Shown one piece after another: positions 51,324 to 60,627 of a stretch of 64,000 nucleotides of DNA. This DNA is from Pseudomonas arsenicoxydans (GTDB lineage: Bacteria; Pseudomonadota; Gammaproteobacteria; Pseudomonadales; Pseudomonadaceae). Under the pieces are notes generated by a model. That model made no database searches and was not told the DNA's origin. It saw only the letters and a list, made by a program, of their open reading frames with translations. The stretch is taken from contig NZ_RCZE01000014.1 of assembly GCF_006438915.1 (NCBI RefSeq), forward strand, positions 126,471-190,470. Reading direction: 5' to 3'. Both the position numbers and the translations under genes were made by a program. Each line of letters begins with the position of its first letter. Within the stretch, counting starts at the first letter, position 1.

Positions 51324-53531
51324 GTGACTCGAGTCGAAACGTCTACCATCAAAATCCGGCAGGTACGGAGTTCTAGCGGTCTCCCAATCGACTGCACCTA
51401 CCTTGAACACCCGGCTTTTGATGAACACTCCAACCTGTGCCAGTCACTGCACTTGACGTTCATCCATTACGTCCCGCAGAGACTCAATTCGGCGGCATAT
51501 TTGCTGCGAAAAAGTATCAATCTTTTTTTTGAATTTTTTGCGGTGCATACAGCTCTGAATCCTAAGCCCCTTCACCTGAAAGCACTGACGGACATTACCG
51601 CCCCCGTATTCAAAAGCTTTGCCAATTACGTATTAAGACGGGGTGAAAAATCCGAGTCGGCGATTGTCTTGCGCTCTGCCCTCTCCATCGTGGCGCGTGA
51701 AACGGAGGTAATCCCCTTACTGGATCTACCACCGATTTCGCCCACCCAAGCAAACCCCACCCATCCATTAGCCGCCGATGGGGCTGCCTCCATCCAGGAA
51801 AGCTTGAACCGTCAAATCGACCTGATTTACGAAAAACTGCACTTTCGCGACGAAGTTCATTGCTCGACACCGTACACCTTCGACGAACTATCGCTCTTAA
51901 TAGAGAAGTCGTTCACCGAACATCAGGTCATGGTCTGGGTGAAATATCACACCGCCCGCGACAACAAAATGAGCCGGTACAGGCTAGCGACTCGAACCAA
52001 ACGCTGCGTGGCGCTTCATGGCGTGATGACGTCTCCGGCCGTAGCGATGAAACTCTTAAAGGATTATGAACTTAAACAGGGCGAGGTACTGATCCCACCT
52101 GATTTTGATCCTGAGATGGGGCTCAAAGATAATATTTACAACTGGAAGCCTGATTGGTGTCGATTTCTGAAAACCTTTATGGTTCACGATTTCCCGTTTA
52201 ACTTGACCCGCACGCAACGGCAAACCTACTACTCTCATCAATCATTGCGCAGCACGAGTAAATGTACTAATGCGATACAACTCATCATTTTTCGCTTGAC
52301 CAAATCTTGCGAATACTTCGAAAGAAAATATGGGGACAGCCCGAGCCTCTCGCAAGTGCTGTACCAGTATTACCCAAGCCAAGTGGACGTCGGCGCCATT
52401 GTTTTGATGATGATGTTGCAATCAGGCTGGAACAAAGAAACGGTAATGGCCATCAATCCCGACGATTTTGAGCACGCCTTGACCGGCGTGATTGAATCCA
52501 ACATTAAAATCATCTTCTCCGAGAAGGTCCGCGGCAGCACCCGCACCGGTCCCTATTCACCAAACAAGGCCCCACAAACACCCAAGCGAATGTATTCGCC
52601 GAGCAATGCCGAGGATCCCTATTCACTCTACAACCTGATACTGCTCGCGAAAGACCTGATCAAGCCGCTTTATGACATTCAACAGCCGCCCGACATTAAT
52701 GCTCAAGTTGATAATGGGAACCCATTATTTAGCTATATGAACAAGTACCACACCTGGAAAAATCAGCTGGTATCCACCCTTGATGGACGGGGCGATCGAT
52801 TACCTCAAGCGGTTGGCGAATTTCTCCAGCTCTACCCCGTGGTGGATAACGGCGAACGCCTCGTGCGCACCGCAGACGTTACCCGTCGCCTTCGCCCCAC
52901 CTGGACTGCCCACCGCAAACAGCAATTCTCCCTGGAGCTGGTGTCCCAAATGCTGGGCCACGAATTCGAGGCGACCACCGATATCTATTACGACTCATCG
53001 CCCCAAGCTCACCGTGATCGGCTCACGCGACTTAGAGGAGAGTTAGAGGAGGTGTTGCATCTGCTGCGCATTCGAAAATTCAAGGGCCTGCTCAGCGCTC
53101 ACGCAGAAAGCCATGCAAATGCGGATCTTCACATCTTTCACATTCCTGGGCATGAGTTGGCCTTATGGGGGTGTACGGACCGTTATACACCCGACTGGTA
53201 CGGCCATCGATCGCAGGTCAGGGACGGAGAGCTGTGCGCCCACCTGGAGCAATGCTGTTTCTGCAGCCGTGTGCGCATTCTTCAAGACTCCTTGCCCTAT
53301 CTAATCGAGCGCCGCGCTCACATCGAAGAGCAGCTCAGTGACGCCCAAGATCTGCCGCTGGTGGGTCGATTGGAGGATGAGCTCACGACCCTCCATTTCA
53401 TCCTGGACAACTGGCAAGACAACGACGCAATCAAACATGCCGTGCGTTATCGAAACCGGCACAAGCCGTTGCTCCCCAGAAATTTATCCGACCTGAATGT
53501 GATCTTCAAAACTGGAGAGATGAATGAGTGA
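51324..53531 (+). CDS. Large tyrosine-recombinase-like protein (GinA position)
   Basis: The product has 735 residues. The C-terminal half has a tyrosine-recombinase-like pattern with L-V-S-Q-M-L-G-H-E-F-E-A-T-T-D-I-Y-Y, holding the late histidine and tyrosine, but the HxxR box is degenerate. A cysteine-rich knuckle follows (W-G-C-T, then L-C-A-H-L-E-Q-C-C-F-C), probably zinc-binding. GTG 51324 lies 8 bases after GGAGG; GTG 51315 would overlap that site. It overlaps the next gene by 8 bases. By order and size it corresponds to ginA. Confidence 0.75.
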   Translation: MTRVETSTIKIRQVRSSSGLPIDCTYLEHPAFDEHSNLCQSLHLTFIHYVPQRLNSAAYLLRKSINLFFEFFAVHTALNPKPLHLKALTDITAPVFKSFANYVLRRGEKSESAIVLRSALSIVARETEVIPLLDLPPISPTQANPTHPLAADGAASIQESLNRQIDLIYEKLHFRDEVHCSTPYTFDELSLLIEKSFTEHQVMVWVKYHTARDNKMSRYRLATRTKRCVALHGVMTSPAVAMKLLKDYELKQGEVLIPPDFDPEMGLKDNIYNWKPDWCRFLKTFMVHDFPFNLTRTQRQTYYSHQSLRSTSKCTNAIQLIIFRLTKSCEYFERKYGDSPSLSQVLYQYYPSQVDVGAIVLMMMLQSGWNKETVMAINPDDFEHALTGVIESNIKIIFSEKVRGSTRTGPYSPNKAPQTPKRMYSPSNAEDPYSLYNLILLAKDLIKPLYDIQQPPDINAQVDNGNPLFSYMNKYHTWKNQLVSTLDGRGDRLPQAVGEFLQLYPVVDNGERLVRTADVTRRLRPTWTAHRKQQFSLELVSQMLGHEFEATTDIYYDSSPQAHRDRLTRLRGELEEVLHLLRIRKFKGLLSAHAESHANADLHIFHIPGHELALWGCTDRYTPDWYGHRSQVRDGELCAHLEQCCFCSRVRILQDSLPYLIERRAHIEEQLSDAQDLPLVGRLEDELTTLHFILDNWQDNDAIKHAVRYRNRHKPLLPRNLSDLNVIFKTGEMNE

Positions 53532-55542
53532 CACTCAGTTCTACGACGAATTGATTGATGACTTCGAACGTCAACTCATCGACGGCTCTTTGACCGAGCT
53601 GGAAAATTATGTCCTGCGAAGCGCCGACTTGTCGCCGAACAAAGAGAGCGTTTTGGTGGCGATGCTCAGCGCCGGCGGCGGTGATTTCCCTATCAATGAA
53701 CGGTGCCGCTATCAAAGTCAACAATGGGTCTTTGACTCGAAGCCCATCGGTACAGCCCCCCAAGTGCCCTTTAATCACCTGACACCAGGTGCCAATACGT
53801 TGAAGCGCGCGCTAAGTTTCTATCGCATTCCGGAATTCTCTTACTACAACATCAAGAGCTACCGCACCACGGCGACACGTTCGCGGGATTTTATCGCCCT
53901 GGAAAAATACCTGTTTATAGCGAACCACCTGACCTGCTTGCCTGAGCACATCCGGCTGATCACCCCTAAGATGATTAACCAAGCCTTGGATATGGCCCGC
54001 GACAGCGAGGCGAAATCCAACTATTTCACGCTGTTCACCATCCTTCGTTTTTGGTCAGCGCTTTCCGTTCAAAAACTGATTCCCGAGCCGTTGAGACTCG
54101 ACGTCCCCCTCAGTCATTTCAACTATGAGGAGCGCCGCCAGGACGTCATTGCCGTTCATGAAGGCTCCATACAGTCTTGGGTACCCTTTTCTGAACAGGA
54201 ATTGCAGCGCCTTATCGAGTACGCGCTATTCTGGCTGGAAAAAGCCCTGCCTGCCCTGCTCGACTTCAAACAACGACTGTTAGACAGTGATCTGCTCGGG
54301 CGCTACCCAAAAGGTAAGATTGACCGATATTCAAGAGATGCAGCCCTGGAACGGTTATTCCACATTGAAGTGGAAGGCGAGGTACTCATGGAGATCGCCA
54401 GAACAGACAGCTCTCGCCAAGGTAGTCCCGCATACTTGTATACATGGAAGACGCGCTACGCCGAGATGCTTGACCACGTTCGCAATGCCATTTTCATCCT
54501 AGTCGCGCTATTAACAGGGGCGCGGTCTTCGGAGCTAGCCCCCCTGCAACGACAGCACCTGCGCAATGAACGTCCCGACCAATCAGGCGATTTTTGGCTT
54601 CAAATCACGCGCTGGAAGACCTCCAGCGACCCTAATTACTACGGACAAACCGAAGAATTACCCCTTCCGCGCTTTGCTGCCGAAGCGATACTCAGCCTGT
54701 ATAAACTCAAAGAACTCGCCGGTTTTGAACAGGCGCGTTTTCTTTTTCAATCCAACGCCGGACGCAGAGCCAATATTAAAGGCGACCCACAACTGCTGAG
54801 ATTCGTGGTCAATCAAATTGCGGAGAATACCGGCGTCCAACACATCCATCCCCACCGGTTCAGAAAAAGCATTGCCGAAATCCTTATCAATCGCGACGAA
54901 CGCAACATCGACATTATCCGCGCCCTTTTCGGCCACAAAAGCTATGACATGACCCTCAAGTACATCGCTAGAAATCCGGCGATGGTGCGCTGTATCGCAG
55001 CAGTGCTGGAGCAAAATTTTACCGCTGACTTTCAAGAAATCGTTTCGCAAATTCGTTACGGCGCCTACTCGGGCGAAGTTGCGGATCGGATTGCGCAACA
55101 CATACAAGCACGGCCTCACGAATTCACCGGTTCTCAACTCAAACTCACGCTACACAATTACATCATTCACATTTTGAGATCCGGCAGCCCGCTGCTCATT
55201 AAACGCACCGCCCTCGGCACCTATTGTGTGACAGCCGAAAAATTCTCTGACGACAATGCCCCCCCCTGTATTGCCGGGAACGCGGGGCGCCATCACGAGC
55301 ATCGCCCCAACCCGTCTAACTGCGATTATTCGTGCCGCAAGATCGTCGTGTTCCTGAAAGCCAAGCAAGCCCTGGAAGACAACATTCACTTTTATGAAAA
55401 GATCCTCGCCGATCAGAATTGCGCGTTTCCGGCATCGGCCAAGCGCCATATCCTGGATAAGATCAGCGCCTATCGCGCGCACCTGTCCAACCTGAGTGCC
55501 CCCCACAAGATCGCCGTGGTGGAGTTGAACCATGAGCAGTGA
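53524..55542 (+). CDS. Tyrosine recombinase (GinB position)
   Basis: The product has 672 residues. A full catalytic set is visible: Arg334 (T-G-A-R-S-S-E-L), His442/Arg445 (H-P-H-R-F-R), His471 (L-F-G-H-K-S-Y) and Tyr480 (M-T-L-K-Y). After the catalytic domain, a Cys/His-rich segment (P-P-C-I-A-G, H-H-E-H, N-C-D-Y-S-C) may bind zinc. Tn554 TnpB-type recombinases share this build. Overlaps: 8 bases with the gene before, 11 with the gene after. Confidence 0.85.
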   Translation: MSDTQFYDELIDDFERQLIDGSLTELENYVLRSADLSPNKESVLVAMLSAGGGDFPINERCRYQSQQWVFDSKPIGTAPQVPFNHLTPGANTLKRALSFYRIPEFSYYNIKSYRTTATRSRDFIALEKYLFIANHLTCLPEHIRLITPKMINQALDMARDSEAKSNYFTLFTILRFWSALSVQKLIPEPLRLDVPLSHFNYEERRQDVIAVHEGSIQSWVPFSEQELQRLIEYALFWLEKALPALLDFKQRLLDSDLLGRYPKGKIDRYSRDAALERLFHIEVEGEVLMEIARTDSSRQGSPAYLYTWKTRYAEMLDHVRNAIFILVALLTGARSSELAPLQRQHLRNERPDQSGDFWLQITRWKTSSDPNYYGQTEELPLPRFAAEAILSLYKLKELAGFEQARFLFQSNAGRRANIKGDPQLLRFVVNQIAENTGVQHIHPHRFRKSIAEILINRDERNIDIIRALFGHKSYDMTLKYIARNPAMVRCIAAVLEQNFTADFQEIVSQIRYGAYSGEVADRIAQHIQARPHEFTGSQLKLTLHNYIIHILRSGSPLLIKRTALGTYCVTAEKFSDDNAPPCIAGNAGRHHEHRPNPSNCDYSCRKIVVFLKAKQALEDNIHFYEKILADQNCAFPASAKRHILDKISAYRAHLSNLSAPHKIAVVELNHEQ

Positions 55543-56500
55543 AACGCGGCAACGGTTAGTGACGATCATCACCGACAGAGTGCTGAGCGGCGCGGCGCGC
55601 ACCATTAATATTAGCGACCTGGCCACGGCGGCCGGAATATCCCGACAAGCCTTTCATCGCTATTACAGCGACCTCAAGCCCTATGCCAATGGCACTCGGC
55701 CCGCGACCGAACTATTGGATCAGGACTTCTTAACCAGCAAAGATCTCTTGAGCAAAGCCCAGCTACGCATTACGGAGCTGACGAACCAACTCAATAACGT
55801 AGAGCACCTCCACGCCATTCAATTACGACGTACAGTGGATCAGCACATTACCAGCTTGATGAACAATGACCTGGCGATCTTCGAAGCCGACAGCATTCGT
55901 TCGGCCTCGGAAAAACAATCATTGGTCATCGCCGACTATGTCGCGCAGATCCAGGCTCTCAAAACCCAACTCGCGCAGACCGAGCTGCGCAAGCAGACTC
56001 CGGTCGAGGACAGCCTGGCGCAGGTACTGTATTTCGAGCCCAAGCTCAACACGGCCTATCAGCAGTTTCAAACTTCCCACGACATCAAAGCGTACGAAGC
56101 GCACAAAGATCGTGAAATGCTCAAGATCGCGCATAAAATCAACGCGCTTCACCCGTCAGATGTTGAACTGGTTATCTACATCGACAAATACATCAGTCAG
56201 TTTTCAAACTTCAAGCATAAGTTCCGTGAACACCACGGTACACCGCTCTGTGTGGTGCGTGCGCCCGTTTACGACCTGACTGAACTGCAGGCCACGTTTC
56301 TCGATTACATCACCTCACCGTGCCGCATTGCCCTCCATGTCCCGCAATGCGAGTCCAGCGCCGCAGCGGCGGCGCAACGCGCCTTTTTTGTGCGTAACGT
56401 GCCCGCTGAAGTGTTGAACGCAGCCGATCACGCGGATCATTTTTATCTGAGAAAAGGCATCGAACAGGTCACCTACTTTTTAGTCAGGAGTGGCGAGTGA
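55532..56500 (+). CDS. HTH and coiled-coil accessory protein (GinC position)
   Basis: The product has 322 residues. The N-terminus has a TetR-like helix-turn-helix (I-S-D-L-A-T-A-A-G-I-S-R-Q-A-F-H-R-Y-Y, about 26-45), then a long charged helical region (about 65-165) that looks like a coiled coil, then a mixed domain with C-R-I-A-L-H-V-P. It lies in the position of ginC, the non-recombinase DNA-binding member of GInt operons. It is larger than I expect for that protein, so the assignment rests mainly on synteny. Confidence 0.7.
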   Translation: MSSETRQRLVTIITDRVLSGAARTINISDLATAAGISRQAFHRYYSDLKPYANGTRPATELLDQDFLTSKDLLSKAQLRITELTNQLNNVEHLHAIQLRRTVDQHITSLMNNDLAIFEADSIRSASEKQSLVIADYVAQIQALKTQLAQTELRKQTPVEDSLAQVLYFEPKLNTAYQQFQTSHDIKAYEAHKDREMLKIAHKINALHPSDVELVIYIDKYISQFSNFKHKFREHHGTPLCVVRAPVYDLTELQATFLDYITSPCRIALHVPQCESSAAAAAQRAFFVRNVPAEVLNAADHADHFYLRKGIEQVTYFLVRSGE

Positions 56501-57804
56501 CGATCTTTCGCAAGCGTCTCATTGACTATGAGAGCGTCGACATTGGCCTCAAGGTTCGACATTACATCGTGACCGCCGAAGAGCAGGGCAAGACCGTCCT
56601 GCTGAGTTACCCAAACCTATATCTGTACGACAAGTCGCGCTCGTCAATCAAAACGTCCGAGCGCTATGCGGCCACGATCGTGATGTTCTATGCCTACCTC
56701 AGTGAGCTATCTCGATTCAAACCGCTTTCGGCGTCCCACTATCATGTGATCTGTACCAACCAGGACATTCGCCGCTGGCAAGTCACGCGCCTGATCAGGC
56801 GACAAGCCCAAGGCACCTGCCGGCCGTCGTCGGCAACGATTTTTGAAGATGCTAAAATCGTGCTGAATTTTTTTCTGTGGCTGGACCGCAAAGCCATCCC
56901 GCACTTGGTCAACCTCACCTCCACGACATGGCTGCCCAATTACAAAAGCGAACGGATGCTCAACTACATTGCGGCGAAAGCCCAGGAGCGGGTGAATACG
57001 GACAGCATTCGAGTCTTGGACCAGGAAAACCGGCAACGCCGAATGGACGGGCTAATCACCCATCAGGAAATCGCGGTGTTCATGCACAGCTTTGCTGATC
57101 CCGTCTATGCCTGCATGTTCATGCTGTCCCTAGGCACCGCAATGCGCCCCATGGACGTCTGTCGCTTCCCCTATGTGGGTAATGGCGTCAATAGCCATAT
57201 TGTCCCGTACACCGAGATGGATCAGCGCCACCTGAGCACGACCGTTGACTATGTGGTCCGCCACAGTAAAGGACGGAAGACACGACAAATAGTGATTCAT
57301 ATCGATGACTTGAAACGCCTGCAAACCGAGTACACTGATCAATACTACGTTCAGCGGGCAGCCAAATATCGCGCTCGACACGGCGTGGCCTGCCCCCCAG
57401 ACATATTGTTTTTAACCGAGAACGGGCACCCCATTACGCCGAAAATGATTGCCGCGCGCAGTTACAGCGCGAAACGACGCGCCATGGTGACGGATCCTGA
57501 ATTTCGACCTCAGCTCAACTTTTATGCTGCGAGGCATTGGTGGCCGACCCAATTTCTAATCCGTTTTTTTGGAGACAAGCTGATCAACAGCGATTCAAGG
57601 CTCTTCAACTTGGCCGCCGCCCAAATACTGCAAAATCAGATGGGGCACAGCCAACTTTCCACGACCTTCAAGCATTACGTCGACCTAGCACGGCTGATTT
57701 TGTATTTGAATCTCAACAACGTCGAGGAGGTGCTGGCGTGTTCCAGCCAAAGCACCTTGCGCTTACTCGATTATCTGCGCGAACAGCGACTGAAAACACC
57801 ATGA
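56497..57804 (+). CDS. Tyrosine recombinase (GinD position)
   Basis: The product has 435 residues. Catalytic residues can be placed as Arg217 (T-A-M-R-P-M-D), Arg346 (A-A-R-H-W-W), His384 (M-G-H-S-Q-L) and Tyr394 (T-F-K-H-Y); the first histidine of the HxxR box is replaced by Tyr343. GTG start overlaps the preceding stop (GTGA), with AGGAG upstream. It is the fourth gene of the operon, matching ginD. Confidence 0.82.
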   Translation: MTIFRKRLIDYESVDIGLKVRHYIVTAEEQGKTVLLSYPNLYLYDKSRSSIKTSERYAATIVMFYAYLSELSRFKPLSASHYHVICTNQDIRRWQVTRLIRRQAQGTCRPSSATIFEDAKIVLNFFLWLDRKAIPHLVNLTSTTWLPNYKSERMLNYIAAKAQERVNTDSIRVLDQENRQRRMDGLITHQEIAVFMHSFADPVYACMFMLSLGTAMRPMDVCRFPYVGNGVNSHIVPYTEMDQRHLSTTVDYVVRHSKGRKTRQIVIHIDDLKRLQTEYTDQYYVQRAAKYRARHGVACPPDILFLTENGHPITPKMIAARSYSAKRRAMVTDPEFRPQLNFYAARHWWPTQFLIRFFGDKLINSDSRLFNLAAAQILQNQMGHSQLSTTFKHYVDLARLILYLNLNNVEEVLACSSQSTLRLLDYLREQRLKTP

Positions 57805-58297
57805 TCCGCCCACCGTCGTGCACCCAGGAAATTGCATCAACTTGACCAGTCAATTGCATTCGATTTGACCAGTACGCTTACTGCCTCCGCTTCAGCGCAG
57901 AATCGGCGAGAGAAATGGAAGCCAAACCCGCCAGGAAGAATATCGACGACATTATCGGCCAAGTGGATGGGATGTCAGCAGTAGTGCCCCCCAAGAAGTC
58001 CTATGAAATACTATAAAATATATATCGAATGAATTTATTGATTTTGTCTTTGGAGTTAATTTGGGGCGTTGATAAAGCCTATCTCCCAAAACTTTTCGCA
58101 TTAATTGGCCCCGTCCTGCAAATGTCCCCACCCGAGTGTGCTGAGTTCTCATGTATCCCTCAAAAAAATGCTAAAAGAAAATCGGGCGTGTCGGATAGTC
58201 GACTCCACTTAGACGTCGGCGGTTCAGGATTTCGACACACAGGGATCCTGTCATTTTAGCCAGACTGCTACGCCTAGTGAGGGATAATACAAACACG
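57805..58297. other. Junction between recombinase operon and cargo
   Basis: There are 493 bases without a convincing gene. Two near-identical tandem units of 22 bases (AATTGCAT ... TTGACCAGT at 57830-57850 and 57852-57873) lie just after the operon; TTGACCAG appears again at 60649. A 33-codon ORF with a fair ribosome site runs from 57915 to 58016. A T-rich region around 58020-58060 follows. It is likely a site of past insertions or deletions. Confidence 0.5.
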
Positions 58298-59683
58298 TCA
58301 GAATACTGCCAGCAACTGCTGACGATAGTTTTTCGAAAAGCTTAACTGATAAGACGATAAAGTGGCCGATTCACCGGCCGATAAAAATTTCTGCGCGATG
58401 GTGTTGCCTACTGATCCGCATGCTTCTTCCGCGCTATCTTGCATGGAAATACCCAGCTCGCCTTCTGTGGAGAAAACCTCTCCCCAAGATGCATGTACAG
58501 CACACACGACAGCCAAATCATCTGGTAAATCATCAGCAATACGCTGGGAAAACCGCTTCAGCGTCGGCTCCGCCAGTACGAACAACCAAGCTTGATCATC
58601 AATCACCCCCATACGTCGCAGAACTCTTCCCAAGACTTGGCGGTAATGAAGTTCTGTACGAATCCGACTGAGGTAGCAACATACTTGCAACCGAGGAATA
58701 TCAGTTCCCTCACTTATCATTCCCACCGCAACAATCCATCGGCAGTCGCTATTTTTAAACCCGTTGATGACCTGCTGTGCGTCTGGGATTCTGGTGGTGA
58801 CGACTTGGAAACTTTCTCCCCTACTCTTGAGCGCCAAAGCGACTTGCTGAGCATGCTCGATATTCGTGGCAACGACTAGCCCGGCGGCGTCTGGCTTGAG
58901 TTTTCGCATTTCATCGAGCTTCTTGCTTCCCAGATCAAGCAACTGGTTGAGCGCGTCCTCATGCCTAATTAGGTCCTCATATGAAACCGGAGATTCGCGC
59001 AAAAGCTTAGCGATGCTGGGAAATAGTTTAACAGTAGTGTCGTTTAGAAAATTTTCTTTGAGTCTCAGCATCTGGTTATCTAAGAGAACGATGCGAGGCG
59101 TCCGGCAAACCCCGTCGGAAATGGCTTCTTTGAGGCCATAGCGATAGTCGCAAATCAATCGACCCTCCGGGTTGGAGTAACGAGCCAAAGCAATGCCTCT
59201 GTCATCCGAGCGCCATGGCGTACCCGATAGAGCCAAGGTAAAAGCAGCGCGGGCTTGCATTTTCAAAAGAATTTGCTGCCCCCAAGCATTGCTCAACAGC
59301 GGATCGTATCCTGAGCAGTGATGGATCTCGTCGAATACTGCAAACACACGGTAGTCCTCGAAAAGTCTCCAGAAGGCTTCATCCTGGTACTCCATCGCTT
59401 GATAGGTACTCGCAGTTCCTACGGCACCGATAAGCCCATCCAGACGCTTCCCAAGCACAGCGGAGAATGTCGAGCGAAAGCCGTCGACGACTTGGCAAGA
59501 CGGAGCGAAACACAGAACGAGATCAATCTTGCCTTGCTCCAACAGTTGTCGAGCCAACTCTGCGGCCATTCGTGTCTTCCCGGCCCCTGGAGTGGCTTGA
59601 CAGAAGAAGTGCGGCGTTGTGGTGTAGTGCTCCAGCGCTATTTCAATGCATTGGCTCTGCCATTTTCTCGGCGATGCTTTCAT
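58298..59683 (-). CDS. SF2 DEAD/DEAH-type helicase
   Basis: The product has 461 residues with both RecA-like lobes: Walker A A-T-P-G-A-G-K-T (30-37), DEAH-box variant D-E-I-H (118-121), motif III S-G-T-P (153-156) and motif VI Q-V-L-G-R-V-L-R-R (349-357). The type resembles the UvrB/RecG-like ERCC3/type I and III restriction helicases. No nuclease motif or added domain is evident in the last 100 residues. It overlaps by 4 bases (ATGA) with the upstream winged-helix protein gene, so the two are coupled and their products probably act together. Confidence 0.9.
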   Translation of the reverse strand: MKASPRKWQSQCIEIALEHYTTTPHFFCQATPGAGKTRMAAELARQLLEQGKIDLVLCFAPSCQVVDGFRSTFSAVLGKRLDGLIGAVGTASTYQAMEYQDEAFWRLFEDYRVFAVFDEIHHCSGYDPLLSNAWGQQILLKMQARAAFTLALSGTPWRSDDRGIALARYSNPEGRLICDYRYGLKEAISDGVCRTPRIVLLDNQMLRLKENFLNDTTVKLFPSIAKLLRESPVSYEDLIRHEDALNQLLDLGSKKLDEMRKLKPDAAGLVVATNIEHAQQVALALKSRGESFQVVTTRIPDAQQVINGFKNSDCRWIVAVGMISEGTDIPRLQVCCYLSRIRTELHYRQVLGRVLRRMGVIDDQAWLFVLAEPTLKRFSQRIADDLPDDLAVVCAVHASWGEVFSTEGELGISMQDSAEEACGSVGNTIAQKFLSAGESATLSSYQLSFSKNYRQQLLAVF

Positions 59684-60261
59684 CGTGCGGACATGACTGT
59701 CTTGAGCGTCTTTTCGACCGCTCGGAGATGCCCTAGAAGTCGAGAGCTTCGGTCCCGAGCTTCGAGATAATCACCTTCGACTTGGTCTTTCAGATGCGGC
59801 ATTTCGTCGAGCAGTTGCTTATAGCGCTCCGTCTCCCCCATGGAGGAAAGGAAGTCGAGCCGAATCTCTTTGAGTATGGATTCCAGGTGTTCGACCACAT
59901 CAGGCCCAGGCTGCTCTGAGTCGGTGCTTTGTGCGGGCTGTTGCAGCGGTTTATTTACAGACTTGACACTGTTTTCGTACCCATTATCGATGAGCTCCAC
60001 CTGTAGATTCGCTGGAATACTCTGCCAGTGATAGATCTGCCCCCGCTTTTGCCGTTTTTCATCCTGAACAACCCATCCGGTACGCAGCATCCGTCTTATC
60101 TGCTCATAGACATATCTGCGCAGATCGCTGCTGTTGAACGTAATCCCCGCCAAGTGAGTGGCGTAAGCGTTGCGTAAGTCGCTGGTCGTAAATTGGCGTA
60201 GGTGCCCCTGCTGAAACAGGTCGTAGAGCCGCCTGTCGAAGATGAATGAATCGGGTTTCAT
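59680..60261 (-). CDS. Winged-helix-like partner of the helicase
   Basis: The product has 193 residues from ATG 60261 (AGGTG upstream; the frame extends to 60339 without support). Residues 20-90 look like a winged helix (F-T-T-S-D-L-R-N-A-Y-A, L-R-R-Y-V-Y-E-Q-I-R-R-M-L-R-T-G-W-V, then a basic wing with K-R-Q-K-R-G-Q-I-Y-H-W). Residues 125-193 are charged and probably helical or coiled coil. No catalytic motif is visible. I do not know this family. It shares a divergent 111-base promoter region with the XRE gene. Confidence 0.78.
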   Translation of the reverse strand: MKPDSFIFDRRLYDLFQQGHLRQFTTSDLRNAYATHLAGITFNSSDLRRYVYEQIRRMLRTGWVVQDEKRQKRGQIYHWQSIPANLQVELIDNGYENSVKSVNKPLQQPAQSTDSEQPGPDVVEHLESILKEIRLDFLSSMGETERYKQLLDEMPHLKDQVEGDYLEARDRSSRLLGHLRAVEKTLKTVMSAR

Positions 60262-60372
60262 GCAGGCACCTGGAAGGGAAATTCGCGGAACGGCCAAATT
60301 GCGGATTATAGTCCGTGGCCGATTCATCCGCAAACGCAAGATAGTGCCGCCTCAGTGTAGACCGAGGCGGAT

Positions 60373-60627
60373 ATGCATAATCTTGCAAAGGCATTGGGCG
60401 AAAGAATACGGACACAACGGAAAGCCAAAGGGTTTTCCCAAGATGCCTTGGCGCACTCCTGCGCTGTCGATCGTAGCTATATGGGGCGTATTGAGCGCGG
60501 CGAAGTGAATATCACCGTAGAAAAGCTCTATCGCATAGCCAACGTTCTGGAATGCAAGCCTCAGTACCTCTTGCCTGAAACTCTTTCTCTCCACGAGTTG
60601 GCTTCTGATCTGACGGCAAGCGACTGA
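60373..60627 (+). CDS. XRE-family HTH regulator
   Basis: The product has 84 residues. A full HTH_XRE domain fills residues 6-62 (F-S-Q-D-A-L-A-H-S-C-A-V-D-R-S-Y-M-G-R-I-E-R-G). The size and look are those of restriction-modification controller (C) proteins and other small cargo regulators. It is divergent from the helicase pair and probably controls both it and itself from the 111-base intergenic space. Confidence 0.88.
   Translation: MHNLAKALGERIRTQRKAKGFSQDALAHSCAVDRSYMGRIERGEVNITVEKLYRIANVLECKPQYLLPETLSLHELASDLTASD

Noticed and set aside
57915..58016. 33-codon ORF after the recombinase operon
   Set aside because: It has a fair ribosome site but is short, of unknown likeness and may be chance.
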